A stretch of 64,000 nt of DNA. It comes from Glossina fuscipes (lineage: Eukaryota > Arthropoda > Insecta > Diptera > Glossinidae). The stretch lies in contig NW_023998415.1 in the NCBI RefSeq assembly GCF_014805625.2, forward strand, positions 11,478,839 to 11,542,838, in the 5' to 3' direction. Of the stretch, positions 26,101-37,330 are shown piece by piece. Position 1 is the stretch's first letter, and each line of letters opens with the position of its first letter. The position numbers and the translations under genes were made by a program. The notes beneath the pieces are model-generated. The model made no database searches and was not told the DNA's origin. It was given only the letters and a program-made list of their open reading frames with translations.

Positions 26101-27757
26101 TGAATGCAGTTATCTCATGCACTTTCGCACTTATTTAAGCCAGAGCTCAGGCAAAATTATTGATGCCAATCGGGTATCGTGTGTTTATAATAATGCGACT
26201 AGTATTTTGCGTGAAAAGAACGGCACGAAATGCACCCTACGTGAAGATGTAGCAACTTACGTGCAAGCTAGTGAAATTGAGAGCTTATTGCCGCTCTTAC
26301 TTATGGCCACATGTGCTTTTGTTGGGTTCTTTGGCTTGATTTTGGCTCTTTTATGCTATCGTCAAGAACTAAAACTTTGGGCCCATTCCAATTGCATTAT
26401 GAATTTATGCTATAGATCACCGGGTTTCATAGAGGAACTGGATAAAGACCGTTTAAACGATGCTTATTTCGCTTACAGTTTACAAGATGAACATTTCGTT
26501 AACCAAATTCTCGCTCATACCTTAGAGAACGATATGGGCTATCGAGTCTGTCTACATTATCGGGATGTAAATATTAACGCCTACGTTGCTGATGCCATTA
26601 TTGAAGCCGCAGAAAGCGCGAAACAAGTTTTGCTAGTATTATCGAAAAACTTTCTCTATAACGAATGGTCTCGTTTCGAATATAAAAGTGCTTTGCATGA
26701 GATAGTTAAACGTCGAAAGCGGGTAATATTTATACTGTACGGAGATTTGCCCCAACGTGACATTGACATTGACATGCGTCATTATTTACGTACCAGTACC
26801 TGCATTGAATGGGACGACAAAAAGTTCTGGCAAAAGTTACGGATTGCGCTACCGAATGTACGCAGTAAACGAACAACCAATTGCCTTAGCAATCGTACAT
26901 CAACAAATATTTATGCCTCATCTCATGAGTATCAACCTAATGCTAATGGCCGTCTACCAGCTGGCACAGCTGGCGTTATTGTTGGCGATAAGCATTACAA
27001 TGACTGCAACAATTATGCTACCATTAATGATTGTGTTAGAGGTTATGCTCCGATACCGACAGCTGCGGCTGCGTGTAAATTTAACACCTTAAATGAGCTA
27101 GCTTTCAAGGCTAACAAGGAGACTGGAGAGATACAACATGCCAAGACATTGGATATACAACGTCATCATAATCATATACGTCAACCGATTAGCTCGGCAA
27201 CACATTTACATCATCAGCAACAACACGAGTATGCTGTGCCAACTTATTATAGTATAAGCAATGGCCAGGTTTCACGCGGTGGGGGCAATGGTAATATTAC
27301 GGCTCCCACATATGATAGTGTAGACTATAGCAAACAACCAATAAACGCACAAAAAGCAACAAACAACTGTGATTGTAGTTACGAAGGTACCGCCAAACGT
27401 AAACCCGTTATGCAACCTAGTTTTTCATCAAATTTCACTGCACCCCCACCACCACCAACACCATCTACATTAACCAGTCAGTCCAGCGGTAATGGCATCG
27501 TCGGGAGCTATAACTGCAAGAAACCAACCTGCACCTGCCGAAAATCACCAACCGACGATCAACAAAGTTGTCGCTGTGCGACAAACTCAAAAAGTAACAG
27601 CAGTAATGCAAGTAGCAGCAGCAGTGCCAGCAGTAATAGTTCCCATCATAGCGATAGACAAGAAGATTCTAACCGCTATGAATCAAATTTATCATTGAAT
27701 GAAATTAATACGACTACAGCCTCAGTTGGTGATGAAAGCAATAGCTTATGGGCGTAA
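23102..27757 (+). CDS. Toll-6: Toll-6, single-pass LRR/TIR Toll receptor (complete, intronless)
   Basis: Single open frame of 1551 codons from ATG (G at -3 and +4) to TAA. Residues 1-23 form a hydrophobic signal peptide. Residues 24-57 are Gln-rich. The conserved ectodomain opens at Y87 with YDAPDDCHF. About 23 LRRs follow (roughly 155-745), interrupted by a polar insert after LRR 4. The first C-terminal cap has CDC at 757-759. A Cys-rich junction (about 815-845, CHCC...CDC...CPTNCTC) precedes about five further LRRs and a second cap (WSCEC, 998-1002). One membrane span lies at about 1062-1085. The TIR domain covers about 1118-1255, with AYFAYS near 1122 and box 3 FW at 1242-1243. The last ~295 residues are low complexity (His/Gln, Pro-5, Ser runs) with several Tyr motifs. 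The two-block ectodomain and the [25 protein letters not shown] and DLPQRDID segments match my memory of Drosophila Toll-6 better than Tollo, Toll-7 or 18w. In Drosophila Toll-6 is a plasma-membrane receptor for neurotrophin-like Spaetzle ligands (DNT1/DNT2) and acts in neuronal survival, wiring and epithelial planar polarity. Assignment to Toll-6 rather than a sister paralogue is from recall, not alignment. Confidence 0.95.
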   Translation: MASIAIFISLIFLILACLVCNGSMQQQPSQLTSQQQQQQQIPTPQQQKQQLQHSNAIMGEAGVSNSQLLAPAIGLHGTRPDNQDMRYDAPDDCHFLPAVGPEQPEIMLTCNLRTVNSEFDTTNFSVIPSEHTVGLHVLCNDEIMAKSSLEPQSFAHLQRLQELSIQYCKLSKFNQHVLDGLNQLRNLTVRTHNTLWPSLNFDIEPSAFAAVKNLERLDLSSNNIWSLPENIFCSLTALSSLNMSENRLQDVNELAFRDRSKENPVEATSTPEVNNKRTNTNCNLDLEILDVSFNHFVLLPANGFGILRRLRVLQVNNNEISMIADRALSGLKNLQIINLSSNKIVALPSELFSEQASSIQEVYLQNNSISVLSPKLFSNLEQLQALDLSYNQITSTWIDRNTFVGLIRLVLLNLSHNKLTKLEPEIFTDLYTLQILNLRHNQLENIAAETFAPMNNLHTLLLSHNKLKYLDAYALNGLYVLSLLSLDNNNLIGVHPEALRNCSSLQDLNLNGNQLKTIPLALRNMRLLRTVDLGENMISVLEDTAFKGLTNLYGLRLIGNYLENITMNAFKELPSLQILNLARNRIVVVEPGAFEMTSSIQAIRLDGNELSDINGLFSNMPSLLWLNISDNRLEHFDYAHVPNTLQWLDLHKNRLMELSNRFGLDSQIRLQTLDASFNQLQRISPSSIPNSIELLFLNDNLVNSVDPDTFMHKTNLTRVDLYANQITTLDIKSLRILPVHDHRTLPEFYIGGNPFTCDCNIDWLQKINHIKSRQYPRIMDLETIYCKLLNNRERAYIPLIEAEPKHFLCTYKTHCFAVCHCCEFDACDCEMTCPTNCTCFHDQTWSTNIVECSGAGYTEMPRKVPMDTTELYIDGNNFVELAGHSFLGRKNLAVLFVNNSNIQFVYNTTFSGLKRLLVLHLEDNHIASLDGNEFANLENLRELYLHNNRIASIANGSFQALRKLEVLRLDGNRLIYFEVWQLTLNPYLVEIGLADNQWSCECSYLMHFRTYLSQSSGKIIDANRVSCVYNNATSILREKNGTKCTLREDVATYVQASEIESLLPLLLMATCAFVGFFGLILALLCYRQELKLWAHSNCIMNLCYRSPGFIEELDKDRLNDAYFAYSLQDEHFVNQILAHTLENDMGYRVCLHYRDVNINAYVADAIIEAAESAKQVLLVLSKNFLYNEWSRFEYKSALHEIVKRRKRVIFILYGDLPQRDIDIDMRHYLRTSTCIEWDDKKFWQKLRIALPNVRSKRTTNCLSNRTSTNIYASSHEYQPNANGRLPAGTAGVIVGDKHYNDCNNYATINDCVRGYAPIPTAAAACKFNTLNELAFKANKETGEIQHAKTLDIQRHHNHIRQPISSATHLHHQQQHEYAVPTYYSISNGQVSRGGGNGNITAPTYDSVDYSKQPINAQKATNNCDCSYEGTAKRKPVMQPSFSSNFTAPPPPPTPSTLTSQSSGNGIVGSYNCKKPTCTCRKSPTDDQQSCRCATNSKSNSSNASSSSSASSNSSHHSDRQEDSNRYESNLSLNEINTTTASVGDESNSLWA

Positions 27758-30550
27758 CAACAACTCTATAGTACAAGTTCGAAAATTAATCAACGGCAGC
27801 AACAACAACAACAATCACAACAACAATTACAAACAGCTGTTTTTTGATTACAACAAAGCCAGAGGTATGAACAAATTCATGTATGATTTTAGTTTCTAAG
27901 CTCACCAAGCAGACAGACTACGCAACCAGTGAATTTATGAAAAATGAATAATATAATATATAAAGAAACAAAACAAGAACCATTTCTTTCCACAATCTCT
28001 GTAGGTAAGAATGGTTAGGGTTTCTTTTTCTTTTTACTTTCATTATATATTTTTTTACTAACTATTATTATTATTATTATTATTATTATTTGTTTTATTA
28101 TCACACAGACTGATAATCTTAGTTATCATTTAAATTATCAAACGTCACAATTGTATATAAATAATAACAAACATTTTTTCATAAGAATGTATACATTACT
28201 ATTAATCATGGGAAAAACATACGCAAAAAAAAAAAAAAAAAAAAAAAAGAGATAATAAAATGAAAAATTCAAAGAGAAAAGCTTGTAAAAATTTTAATTC
28301 AAATCTTAAATCCTGTGCCCAGAGGCAATGTAAATAACCATAATTAATGTTAATTAATTAATTGATTATTACGGAAAGTAATGCTTTAGGATTAATTATG
28401 TTTACTTTATTCTCTATCAAAAATACTAAAACTGAAAAATATATAAAAAAAAAAAAAAAAAAACAGAAGCAAAAAAAAAAAAAGGTTAAATTAACAACTA
28501 AAAGCAAAATTTCATACAACTGATGTAAAAGATAGGAAATGTGCGAAAACAACAAGAGCAACAAATACAAACGCAAAGGCGAAGCATATTTAAAGATAAA
28601 TTGATAATAATAAAAAAAAAAATGTAATAAATAAATTCATTCGAGAAAAACAAACATTAATTAATTAACAAAAAGAAAAACTAATAACTGCTGCTTTTTA
28701 AAAATTCATTTCATCGACAAATAAATACATATTTATAATATAATTTAAAAAAAAAAAAAAAAACAGGTAAAAATGAGAAAAAAATAGATAAACAATAAAG
28801 TGCATATGGGGAAAAAAAAGAAGATACTAATTGATATGCAGGCAACATAGCACAGATCCAAAACTCAAACTTAAAGCAAAACGAGGTTCAATTAGATATA
28901 TAAAAAAAAATAAATAAATAAATGCATAAATAAATAAATAAAAAAAAAAAAAAAAAAAAAAAAAGACGGCAACAATTACAACGATTGGTACTTAATTCAC
29001 CTGCATATTGTAATGAAAATTTAAAAAGAAAAAAAAGAAGCCCATAACAGAAAATTATTAATGAACCTCATTTAAATGAAAAGTAACATGGACAGACTAC
29101 TAATAAAAGTAGAAAGTAAATATTTTTAAAATAAAACCATACATATTTGTTGCCACCAGTCAGTACATAATTTATTCATTTGAACTCGATTGGTTTCGGC
29201 AACAAGTAAGTATGTAAATGAAAATAAAAGAAAAATAAAAAAGAAAAAAAATATATAAATAAAAAAAAAAACGAAGCACTTGATAAAGAAATTGAAGAAT
29301 TTACTTACAAACTAAAGCAAACACTCATCTCTCACTAATAACAGAAATATAAAGAAATTATAATTTATTTTAAAAGGAAATTTTTAAAAAAAATAAAACC
29401 CAAAAATTTATTAAAAAGAAAAATTAATATATAATAACAAAAAGTAAGAAAGTGACAATCGCCTTAAAGCGAATCTTGAACACCCATCATTTCAAGTACT
29501 TTACAAATTATTGACATGAGAGATAGACCAATTTCTCAATATTTGCATGAGTTCGACAGATATTATGTAAAATGTCTAGGGAACCAACATGCTATAACTT
29601 GCAAGCCCAAGGTGTTTGCTCCTCATACTTTCTTATTAAAAATCATTACAACATACATTACAACACTGATTGAATGAAAGGAATTTTCGTTTTTCACTTT
29701 TTTCATACGACTTTTAAAATAAAGAATCAAGTATAATCGGAATTTTAGTTTTCAAAGTCTGAATCGATATTTTTTCACATTGTCAAAAAAAAAAGCTGTT
29801 TAGAATAGTCCACGATTGTGTGGGCAAAAAAAAGAAAGAAAGAAACTTTTAGTTGCTTCGAAATGAGTCCGTTATTAAAATTGGATCCTGGACTTCGTGT
29901 GTCAGCATAAAGCAATATCCATTAATTCTTCAACATATTGACTTTACTGCGGTACAAAGGATCATCAGCCAATCAGATACCGTTACTTCTTGACTATGCA
30001 CAAATGGCCAGATCGGCGTCGATTAATTCATTTCAAAATGTTAAATTGATAACACATTTTATCGAAACACAAAACTAAATATCATTATATTTTCATGATG
30101 GGTAAAACATTAATACACAAAACAAGAAACCCTTAAAGCGAAAAAAAACAACTTTTTTTTTAATAGGAAAAAAAATCTGCATTATTTAAACTCAATCAAA
30201 ATTTCTCAAAGTAAATTAAAAAAAAAGCAAAAAAAAAAAAAAAAAAAAAAAACAAGAAGAACAAAACTTGCCAAACAATAAACATAAAAAGAATTGTAAA
30301 TTGTATTAAAAGTAAAAAAAAAACACACACACTCTAACCAAAAAATAAATCTTTTTTTCTCCTTTTTACTCTAAATTTAAACACTACAAGCAACGAATCA
30401 TTTATTTAAAACTTTAATTAAGGAAATGTATTATATACAATTATCTAAAAAACAAAATAAGAAACAAATTATAATAATAATAATATATTTATTTATTTAA
30501 AAGTTTTTTTCAAATAATTTTTGTTTTAGGTAAGAAATTAATATAAAAAG
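27758..30550 (+). other. Probable Toll-6 3' UTR, strongly A-rich
   Basis: From the stop codon for about 2.8 kb the plus strand is dominated by A, with A runs of about 17-27 nt near 28230, 28445, 28750, 28940 and 30235 and an AAAT-repeat at about 28908-28945. AATAAA hexamers are abundant (for example near 28254, 28627, 28722, 28792 and 29103), so the cleavage site cannot be picked by eye. There is no open frame of note. The skew is confined to the sense strand and flips to T-rich at about 30560-30690, which fits a long transcribed 3' UTR followed by flanking DNA. Confidence 0.4.
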
Positions 30551-30975
30551 ACTATTCCAAATGATTATGTTCCTATTTAAAAATGTTTTTTTTTTTTTTC
30601 TTCATCTTCTTCTTTTCGTTTTTCGTCATAATTTCTTTCTTATTATTTCATATGAAATTTTAGGCCTTTTTTTCTGTTCTTTGTATTATATTACTATACA
30701 GAAAAAAAAAAACGCAAAAATACATAAAATTTCAATAAATTATTGATTTGATTATTGCAAAAAATAATCAAAAGAAAAAAAAAATTATGAAAATAGAAAT
30801 CATATGAAGTTTTAATGAAATATTTAAGGGAAACAAAAAAAAAAAAACAAAAAAACAGGGTAAGTGCAGACAAATCCTTGAACAAACCTAAACCTAAACC
30901 TCTTTAACCACTTTTATATAAGGGCATGAAAAGCGCATTTAAAGTTTGAATGCCGCGTCCTACAGTCTTCTTTCC

Positions 30976-31018
<43 letters not shown>

Positions 31019-32010
31019 GCTCTCTCTTGTACTGAAAAATTTTTGCTTTTATTAATACAATATACCGGAAAAGTTCAATTTACTTATGTCTTAAGGTAAT
31101 TGCTCAGCTTAGGTAGGTAGGACCTTCAAAGGGTTCGTTAAATGAAGCGAGTAGTGTCCACGAAAGCAGCAGGCAAGCACTGAGTGACACTGTATCGATA
31201 TTTTGAAGTTCATTGCCATTAAGTAATTCGTCTATGTTTTGATTTAATCAATTTTGCCATTAAGTTTTATTATTGAGAGTTAGTTTACGATGAAGACCGT
31301 ATGTGTCGATAATACAGTGATATTAAACCAGGTATGATGATTGTTCGACTTTAATTATCAGCTAGACGTATCCTTTTTCTCGAGCAAATTCAAGGAAATA
31401 CTGTACCCGGATTATATGGTCAAGATTGATAAGTGCAAATGGAAAGAGAAAACTCCATTAAATATCGTGATATAATTTCTAAAAAAAGGCTGATTCTATA
31501 ATCAAACGAATCTTTCAATCGTCATTCAGTATGAACTTTTAGGTTGTAAGGTTCGTTTAATAGCAAGCTATTAGCCACTTTACTAGAAATTCTGATTTTG
31601 ATTTAAAGAAATTGTAACGATTCGTTTTAGCCGCGATTTTACTTAAAAGTTTTTTGGAGTTGCATTTTGAAAATTCATTTAATTTTTTCAGGGATATTGT
31701 GCGCAATTGATCGGTTCCTTGACTTTTTTTTTATTGATGAAGAAGCAAAGAATTAGCGCAATGACCCGATGGATCCCTTTATGTCCGGTACGCAGTTGTT
31801 TCTCGAAAGTACCCATCTTTGATTTTCATCGTCCATTTCGATAGCCTTTTACTGAAATTCATTTTTGTAGACTTTTTTATCGCATGTATATATAATTGAA
31901 TATAAATAATATTTGACAAATTATTAATTTCGAAGCATTGTTCCAAAATAGAGCGTGATATCGTATTAGATAATAATTTGCTGTCTTCGTTTAACCTTTG
32001 ATTAGGTTAA
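30551..32010. other. Flanking DNA downstream of Toll-6
   Basis: A T-rich segment (30560-30690) is followed by more A-rich DNA to about 30870, then the TC microsatellite. CAGGGTAAGT at about 30856-30865 is a perfect donor-like sequence of unknown use. No gene or recognised repeat was found from 31030 to 32010. Confidence 0.45.
30975..31027. repeat. (TC)n microsatellite
   Basis: An almost pure TC run of about 50 bp with two interruptions (TCACTCTCGC) lies just beyond the A-rich tract downstream of Toll-6. Confidence 0.9.
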
Positions 32011-32028
32011 ACACAAAGACACCTGCCT

Positions 32029-32244
32029 TTGCCCGTTGCAGTCGATGGAAATATGGATAATGATGACACAAACTGTGTGTGTTATGAACAATTCCAAATC
32101 AATGACACCGACCGCTGTGTGCGTGGAGTGGCGCAAACAGTATCAAAAGCAATTGAAGGGATTCATCATAAGAAAAATAATCCGCTTTATATGAAAAATC
32201 ATTGGGGACTGATCTTCCAGAATATGAACAGATTCCTCTTCTAA
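32029..32244 (+). CDS. Possible 3' exon encoding a small cysteine-bearing peptide
   Basis: CCTTTGCCCGTTGCAG, a good acceptor-like sequence, ends at about 32041 and is followed by an open frame to TAA at 32242-32244. The frame contains NCVCYEQFQINDTDRCVRGV. The C-x-C...C spacing recalls the last part of an EGF-like or trypsin-inhibitor-like (TIL) domain. CAATAAAC, a poly(A) signal, follows about 20 bp after the stop. In the same frame a stop lies at about 32008-32010, so any gene would need an upstream exon, and I could not find one. The listed start is the beginning of the open stretch, not a claimed initiation codon. Confidence 0.25.
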   Translation: MPVAVDGNMDNDDTNCVCYEQFQINDTDRCVRGVAQTVSKAIEGIHHKKNNPLYMKNHWGLIFQNMNRFLF

Positions 32245-33296
32245 TTAAAAACCGTTTCAATCAATAAACTACAGTCTACTTGAGATTTAATTTTTATTTA
32301 GATATAATTCACTGTGTCGACAACCTCAAACGGAATTTACATCCGGTCAACGAAATAGATTGATTGTACTTTGAAGAAAATTTACCGCACTATTTATTTT
32401 ATATTTTAATAATTTTCATAAAAATAAATTGCATTAAAAGAATTTTTCTAATTGAACTAAAATGTGCAAATATTGCGCCAGTTATTTATATCTGACTGTA
32501 GATGACAGTGTGATCAACTTTATGTTTTAATATGTGAACAATTTGATTTTTTTCCAAGCGCTACAAACGCTTATCACAAAACAGGCATAAAAACAATTTT
32601 TGTCTTAAAGTGTATCTCAAGCGTCCTGGTTTCCCAAATAGATTCATAGCTGCGGCTTTTTTACTTCCATTATTGTGACTGTACTAATTCCGATAATAGC
32701 CAACGAGCGATTTGCAGTGTACGCAAGCCTTCATAGAATGCCCAAGGCACAGTTTGGTCTTTACGAACGGAATTGAAAATCCATATGCTAAAGTTTGTGA
32801 ACTAAACGCGGCATTATACGTAATATTATGCGCAAATGCCTGTCTATTACGTGAATTGGTATATCAGCCTTACACTTAAATTAGTTACAGTGAAAACCAG
32901 TGTTTTTTCGTGATGTCACATATGACTCACGCGTCTGATCTAAAACATTTATGGCAACAGTTTTGACGAGACCATACGATTTCTAGATACTATCAGCCGT
33001 CAAACGATATATCATCAATTTAGTTGTCGATCTAATTGTCATTGACAATTTTTACTTTGACATCAAAAGTATTTCTTTGCGATTGCTCGTAATTTTGTGT
33101 TTTCCCAAAGAATGGAATTTACTTCAACCAAATAAGAATAAGACAATGGACGACGCGCAGTGCGTATATATTAAAAAATGTGAAAATAACTTCTATTTCC
33201 CCATAACGGATATAATGTTTTTGCTTTTTACTTTAAAGCTTTCTGCTTTAAAAGAGTTAACGAATAACATATTTGTCATTTATATACGTAATTTTA

Positions 33297-33331
33297 TATT
33301 GATACAATATTGATACAATATTGATACATAT
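33297..33331. repeat. 12-bp tandem repeat
   Basis: ATTGATACAATA is repeated about three times head to tail. It is short and AT-rich, with no associated feature. Confidence 0.8.
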
Positions 33332-33984
33332 TTCTTACATATGTTTTGATCAATCAATGAAATCATTTAATAGAAACCTGTGAATATCTGTTTGCATGTC
33401 TGTGGAGATAGAAACGAGCAATTTAGAATATGTATTCTTAATATAGCTTCAAAGAACAAAGATTGCTTGATCCATTGATCACATTTATAGAACTATTCAT
33501 AATTTTCTGTTTTTCTTTAGCTTAAGTCCTCACGTTTTTAGAATTTATAATTTAAGGCTTCAAAGTCATATTCAATTTTTCCTTAATAAAATCCATCGCA
33601 TCAAGGGCGGAAATCGTAGTAAGAATTCCGTTACAATTATTAAAAGGCGCTACATATTTTATTTTAAAAAAAATTGAAACGACGAATATTCGATTCGATT
33701 TAAAAACTTCTACAATAAACTAAATTGCTGAAAAATTTGATTAAAATATGCTTTTAAATAATTATCATAACGCACTACACAGTGTAGTACAATAATGACT
33801 AAACTAAACCTTCTTTTCTCCTATTGATACTTTCGAAACGACAAAAAGTTCTCGCAAATATAAATAAATATATTATATATATATATATGAAAATTTAACC
33901 ATAATATTATAGTAATGTCATAAAAAAATGAACTCTACAAAATTTGAGCCATTTACACCTATTTTTGGATTAAACTTTTATATA

Positions 33985-34137
33985 CATTAGGTTGCGTTTT
34001 GGACCAGCTTTGCCTTTGTCTTGATATAAGATATAATTTTTGTGTTCTAGAATAGAGATAAGAATTGTGTTAGACAATGTAGTGTAGGGTATTTAATGAT
34101 CGGCCTTGCCCGCCTATAATATTCTTACTTGTTTTTA
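33985..34137 (-). repeat. Dispersed repeat family A, inverted fragment
   Basis: On the minus strand AACAAGTAAGAATATTATAG is followed by GGCAAGGCCGATCATTAAA and then TACCCTACACTACATTGTCT. The last block matches 5952-5980 on the plus strand almost base for base. The distal limit near 33985 is approximate. Confidence 0.55.
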
Positions 34138-35562
34138 GTTTCTTTTCGTCTTGACCACAAAATTATTCATGTGTTTTGTCTTTTTTTTTTTTTTTTTTTT
34201 AATTTCTACTAAATTTATTTCATTTACACAAATAAATCATAATATATATTATATATAATATGTTATATATATATATATATATTTGTGTGTTTTGTATTTT
34301 TACACATTTTATAACAAAGATTTATTATTGAAATTTTTTAGTCATTTACACGTACGCGCATACTTTTTATGTGTATATACTTTAATACATGCATGCTTAT
34401 GCGTATTTATTAAAAACACTATTAATTCAATTATATTTAATAGTTATAAACATTTAATTTATATATAAAATAGCATTAAAAAAAAAACCTTTTTTTTTTT
34501 TAATTGTTTAAATAAATTACTTGTATTCTTGTTAGTTATTCATGTAGAAAATTACTAAAAAAACCTATTCACATATATTTATATATATAAATATGTAAAT
34601 GTGATTGCATATATGTACGTAATAACTCGACACTTATGTTATAGCATCTAATTGTGCATCGCGTCTATTCATCAAATGTTTCGTTTAACAAAGAATTTTG
34701 TTCTATTATCGATTAGCGAACGCATGTAAATCATAATGTAGGATAATAGAATATTAACGTCACTGTAAACATTATTTTTGATTTAAATATGTTCATTTTA
34801 TATCGTCAATTGATAGACAGATACATTCTTATTGTTACTCGTTTTGTTTGCCTCTCGACATTTCCAAATCAATGAAGCCGGGTCCATCTATCTGTTAGGC
34901 TTTGTGTACGTCATCTCTAGTTTTACGCAGGTAGTTGAAACTACATATTATATCGTGATTTGAATGCAAAGACTTACATTGTAGCCAAGGTAATAAGATA
35001 AAAAAAAAAAAAAAAAAAGAAAAAAGTTATTCACCCAAACATGTATTGCAAACTTAATCGCAACCAAATAACCACCACAATCGTTACGAACAGAACAATT
35101 TTTAACAATTTTTACGACCATCAATGTGACAGAAGGAGATATCCTTATTTTAGGCCTTCCTGTTTGTAATGTCCAAGTACAAGGATCCCATATGTGAATA
35201 TTTTTGATCAGCCGGGAACTTCTGTCCGTGCAGCCATCTGTTTATTTATCTACCTGTTTACGTATCCAATAAATTTTTCAATTCCGTTTCGTTTATCATT
35301 CCATTTGGCAAGTTATTCTTCAATTTATTTACCCATCTGTCCGTTACCTGTTATTTGAAATATAAAGTAATTCAATTACAAAAATTTTTTTTAGTTAAAC
35401 GCTTCTAGTTAAACTTAGTAAACAAGATAAGCACTGCGGTGAACCTATCCAAAATAATGATAGAAGTAATTCCTTAATTCTTTTAGTAGATGTTTGTCGC
35501 AAATTTGGTAAAAAATATTTATTAGAATCAATTAAAATGGAACTTATCTAAATAATTTTTAT

Positions 35563-35569
<7 letters not shown>

Positions 35570-35615
<46 letters not shown>

Positions 35616-35625
35616 NNNNNNNNNN

Positions 35626-35672
<47 letters not shown>
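35570..35672. repeat. (TC)n microsatellite interrupted by an assembly gap
   Basis: TC dinucleotides flank ten N at 35616-35625, ending CTCTGTC. The true length is unknown. Confidence 0.95.
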
Positions 35673-35676
<4 letters not shown>

Positions 35677-36395
35677 TTGATTTGTTTTGAATTATTTGCG
35701 AAGATTTTTCCCGATTTTAGTATGAAAAATTAAAAAAGCGTAAATTTCATTTTCAAAAATATTTACACGTAGTGAGTTTTACTAAAATAAAATCATCCAA
35801 TAATTTTTATTATTACTGCTTTAATGTGTTATTCTGCCTGCCGCATTATTAAAATATGTATGTATGTATATGCATATGATACAAAAAAAAAAAAAAAAAA
35901 AAAACACAAACACACACAAATCATTATTTAGTGTTTTCATTTCTTATTTCAAATATTAAAGTATTTACGCGTTTAACAAATAATAATTACTTTGTTATCA
36001 AAATTAGGTCGAACAAAACGTAATAACTGACTTTAGGCCGCTACCGATTTTCTGCCGATATGCGAGATAACATTCGAAATTACTTTCTGCTTAATAAATT
36101 CTTTTAAAACTAGTTTACGATCTATGCTAATGCAATTGCACGAACTTACACGTAATGTTTAACTGACATAGGGTTTTATAAATTTCAGAGACGCATTCAC
36201 CTAATAGATTTTTGAAACGGAAATTCATTCAATTCATACGAGAGCTATCTCCATAAGAGCATTTACGCCACTATACGTGCAGGTTGATTAGGTTAGGTGG
36301 TTAGGAGGTGTCTTCTATTCGTGTAATAGATTGACTGTCAGAAAAAAATAGCAAAAAAATAAAAAAGAGAAATAAAAAGGAAATGTGGAGATAAT

Positions 36396-36527
36396 GACTG
36401 CGGCGATCGGTAAGTGTTGTCCCTTTACCGACTGACCATTAACTATAGCTACGATCAAAGTAAACACTAACGCACTTGAGATTTAAACCCGCGACTTGGA
36501 TTCTTATCTACTCGGCTACTTATGCGG
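36396..36527 (-). repeat. tRNA-derived SINE-like element, copy 3
   Basis: On the minus strand AAGTAGCCGAGTAGATAAGA is the box A region (about 36501-36521) and CGGGTTTAAATCTC is box B (about 36478-36491). The body has GTAGCTATAG (about 36443-36452) and a CGCCGCAGTC block (about 36398-36407) matching copy 2. The head is the closest of the set to a tRNA-Ser/Leu gene, but no closed acceptor stem is visible. Confidence 0.55.
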
Positions 36528-36857
36528 AAAAAAAATGCAACATTGTAAATTCTCCAAAGTGTTGTTATATTAAGAGTTCAAAAAAAAAAAAAATATAAAA
36601 TATGCATATAACGCCCCACGGAGAAACGAATAAACATATTATCATCAAATGATTAAACGCTCCACGTCGTTCCGCGTCCAATTCTTCCTTTCATTCTAAA
36701 TTTTTAAAACTTATGACGAAAACAATGAACCCACGGTTACGTTTTGTGCTTATGAGATGATGATCATATTTAGTTCAAAAAGACTTTGTTAATAAGATGT
36801 TTGATGTAAAGAAAACACTGATCTGATATTACTAAAGGGCCTTGACATGTAAAAAAA

Positions 36858-37330
36858 TGATTTTTGGGTGCGGTTTGTGGGCTGAAAATGTCAGTTTTAA
36901 ATACATGAAAATACCATTGCAGTTATCGTTAATGAAGTGCGCTGCAGAAATATGATTAATGATTTTTTGTGGCACGAAGTAAATAAATTCGGCTTGGTCG
37001 ATATGTGCCTTCAATAAAATGTTGCTTTATGCCATGCATCTTGTGAAACCCACAATTTATTATGAAAAAGTTTCAAGGAACATTTAACTTCCAAAAATGC
37101 TTATATGAGCTTACCATAAAAATCATGCGATATAATTGCATTGGAGCTTTTACTATGGGCTTGATGTATGTTGGAGGATTGGCTTACTCCAATAAACCAC
37201 GAACTCCCAATGACCTTATTCATCGAAACTGTTCGTGTTATTGGTGAAAGAAGTGAAGAGATTTATGTAGGAAAGTAGAAAAAGAACTCTAGAGCATGTC
37301 ATTTACATGAAATCATTTTTAATTCAAAAT
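36858..37330 (+). pseudogene. Tc1/mariner-superfamily transposase C-terminal remnant (CDLTPLD-type family)
   Basis: Reading across frames gives GCGLWAENV, then VNEVRCRNMINDFLWHE, VDMCLQ*NVALCHA, LP*KSCDI, LLLWA and IETVRVIGE, and near the end RACHLHEIIFN with a stop. These follow the order RYRxMI-DFLWPEI / QQDGA-CHTA / PPKSCDLTPLDYFLWG / RGGHL-EIIF typical of a widespread insect Tc1/mariner-superfamily lineage. Several stops and frame changes show it is inactive. The N-terminal half was not found. The 37062-37247 open frame is an out-of-frame by-product of this remnant. Confidence 0.7.

Larger units (their letters stand above)
32280..36395. other. Intergenic DNA with repeat fragments
   Basis: Besides the family A fragment and the TC repeat, a strongly diverged piece with CTGTCCGTGCAGCCATCTG near 35220-35250 may be a family B relic. 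Poly-A/T tracts lie at 34183-34200, 35002-35018 and 35883-35903. No coding sequence is supported. Confidence 0.45.

Noticed and set aside
26757..27899. Extra plus-strand frames within and after the TIR/tail region
   Set aside because: Alternative-frame shadows of Toll-6; the last overruns the stop but has no start context or domain.
30913..30965. TATATAAGG downstream of the Toll-6 3' region as a second promoter
   Set aside because: No TCAGT-type initiator at 25-35 bp; the nearest ACAGTC is about 47 bp away and no open frame follows.
36285..36307. TTAGGTTAGG-like words, possible telomere-type repeat
   Set aside because: Only about two imperfect units, and flies lack TTAGG telomeres; chance.
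37062..37247. 61-codon plus-strand frame
   Set aside because: Out-of-frame reading of the transposase remnant at 36858-37330.
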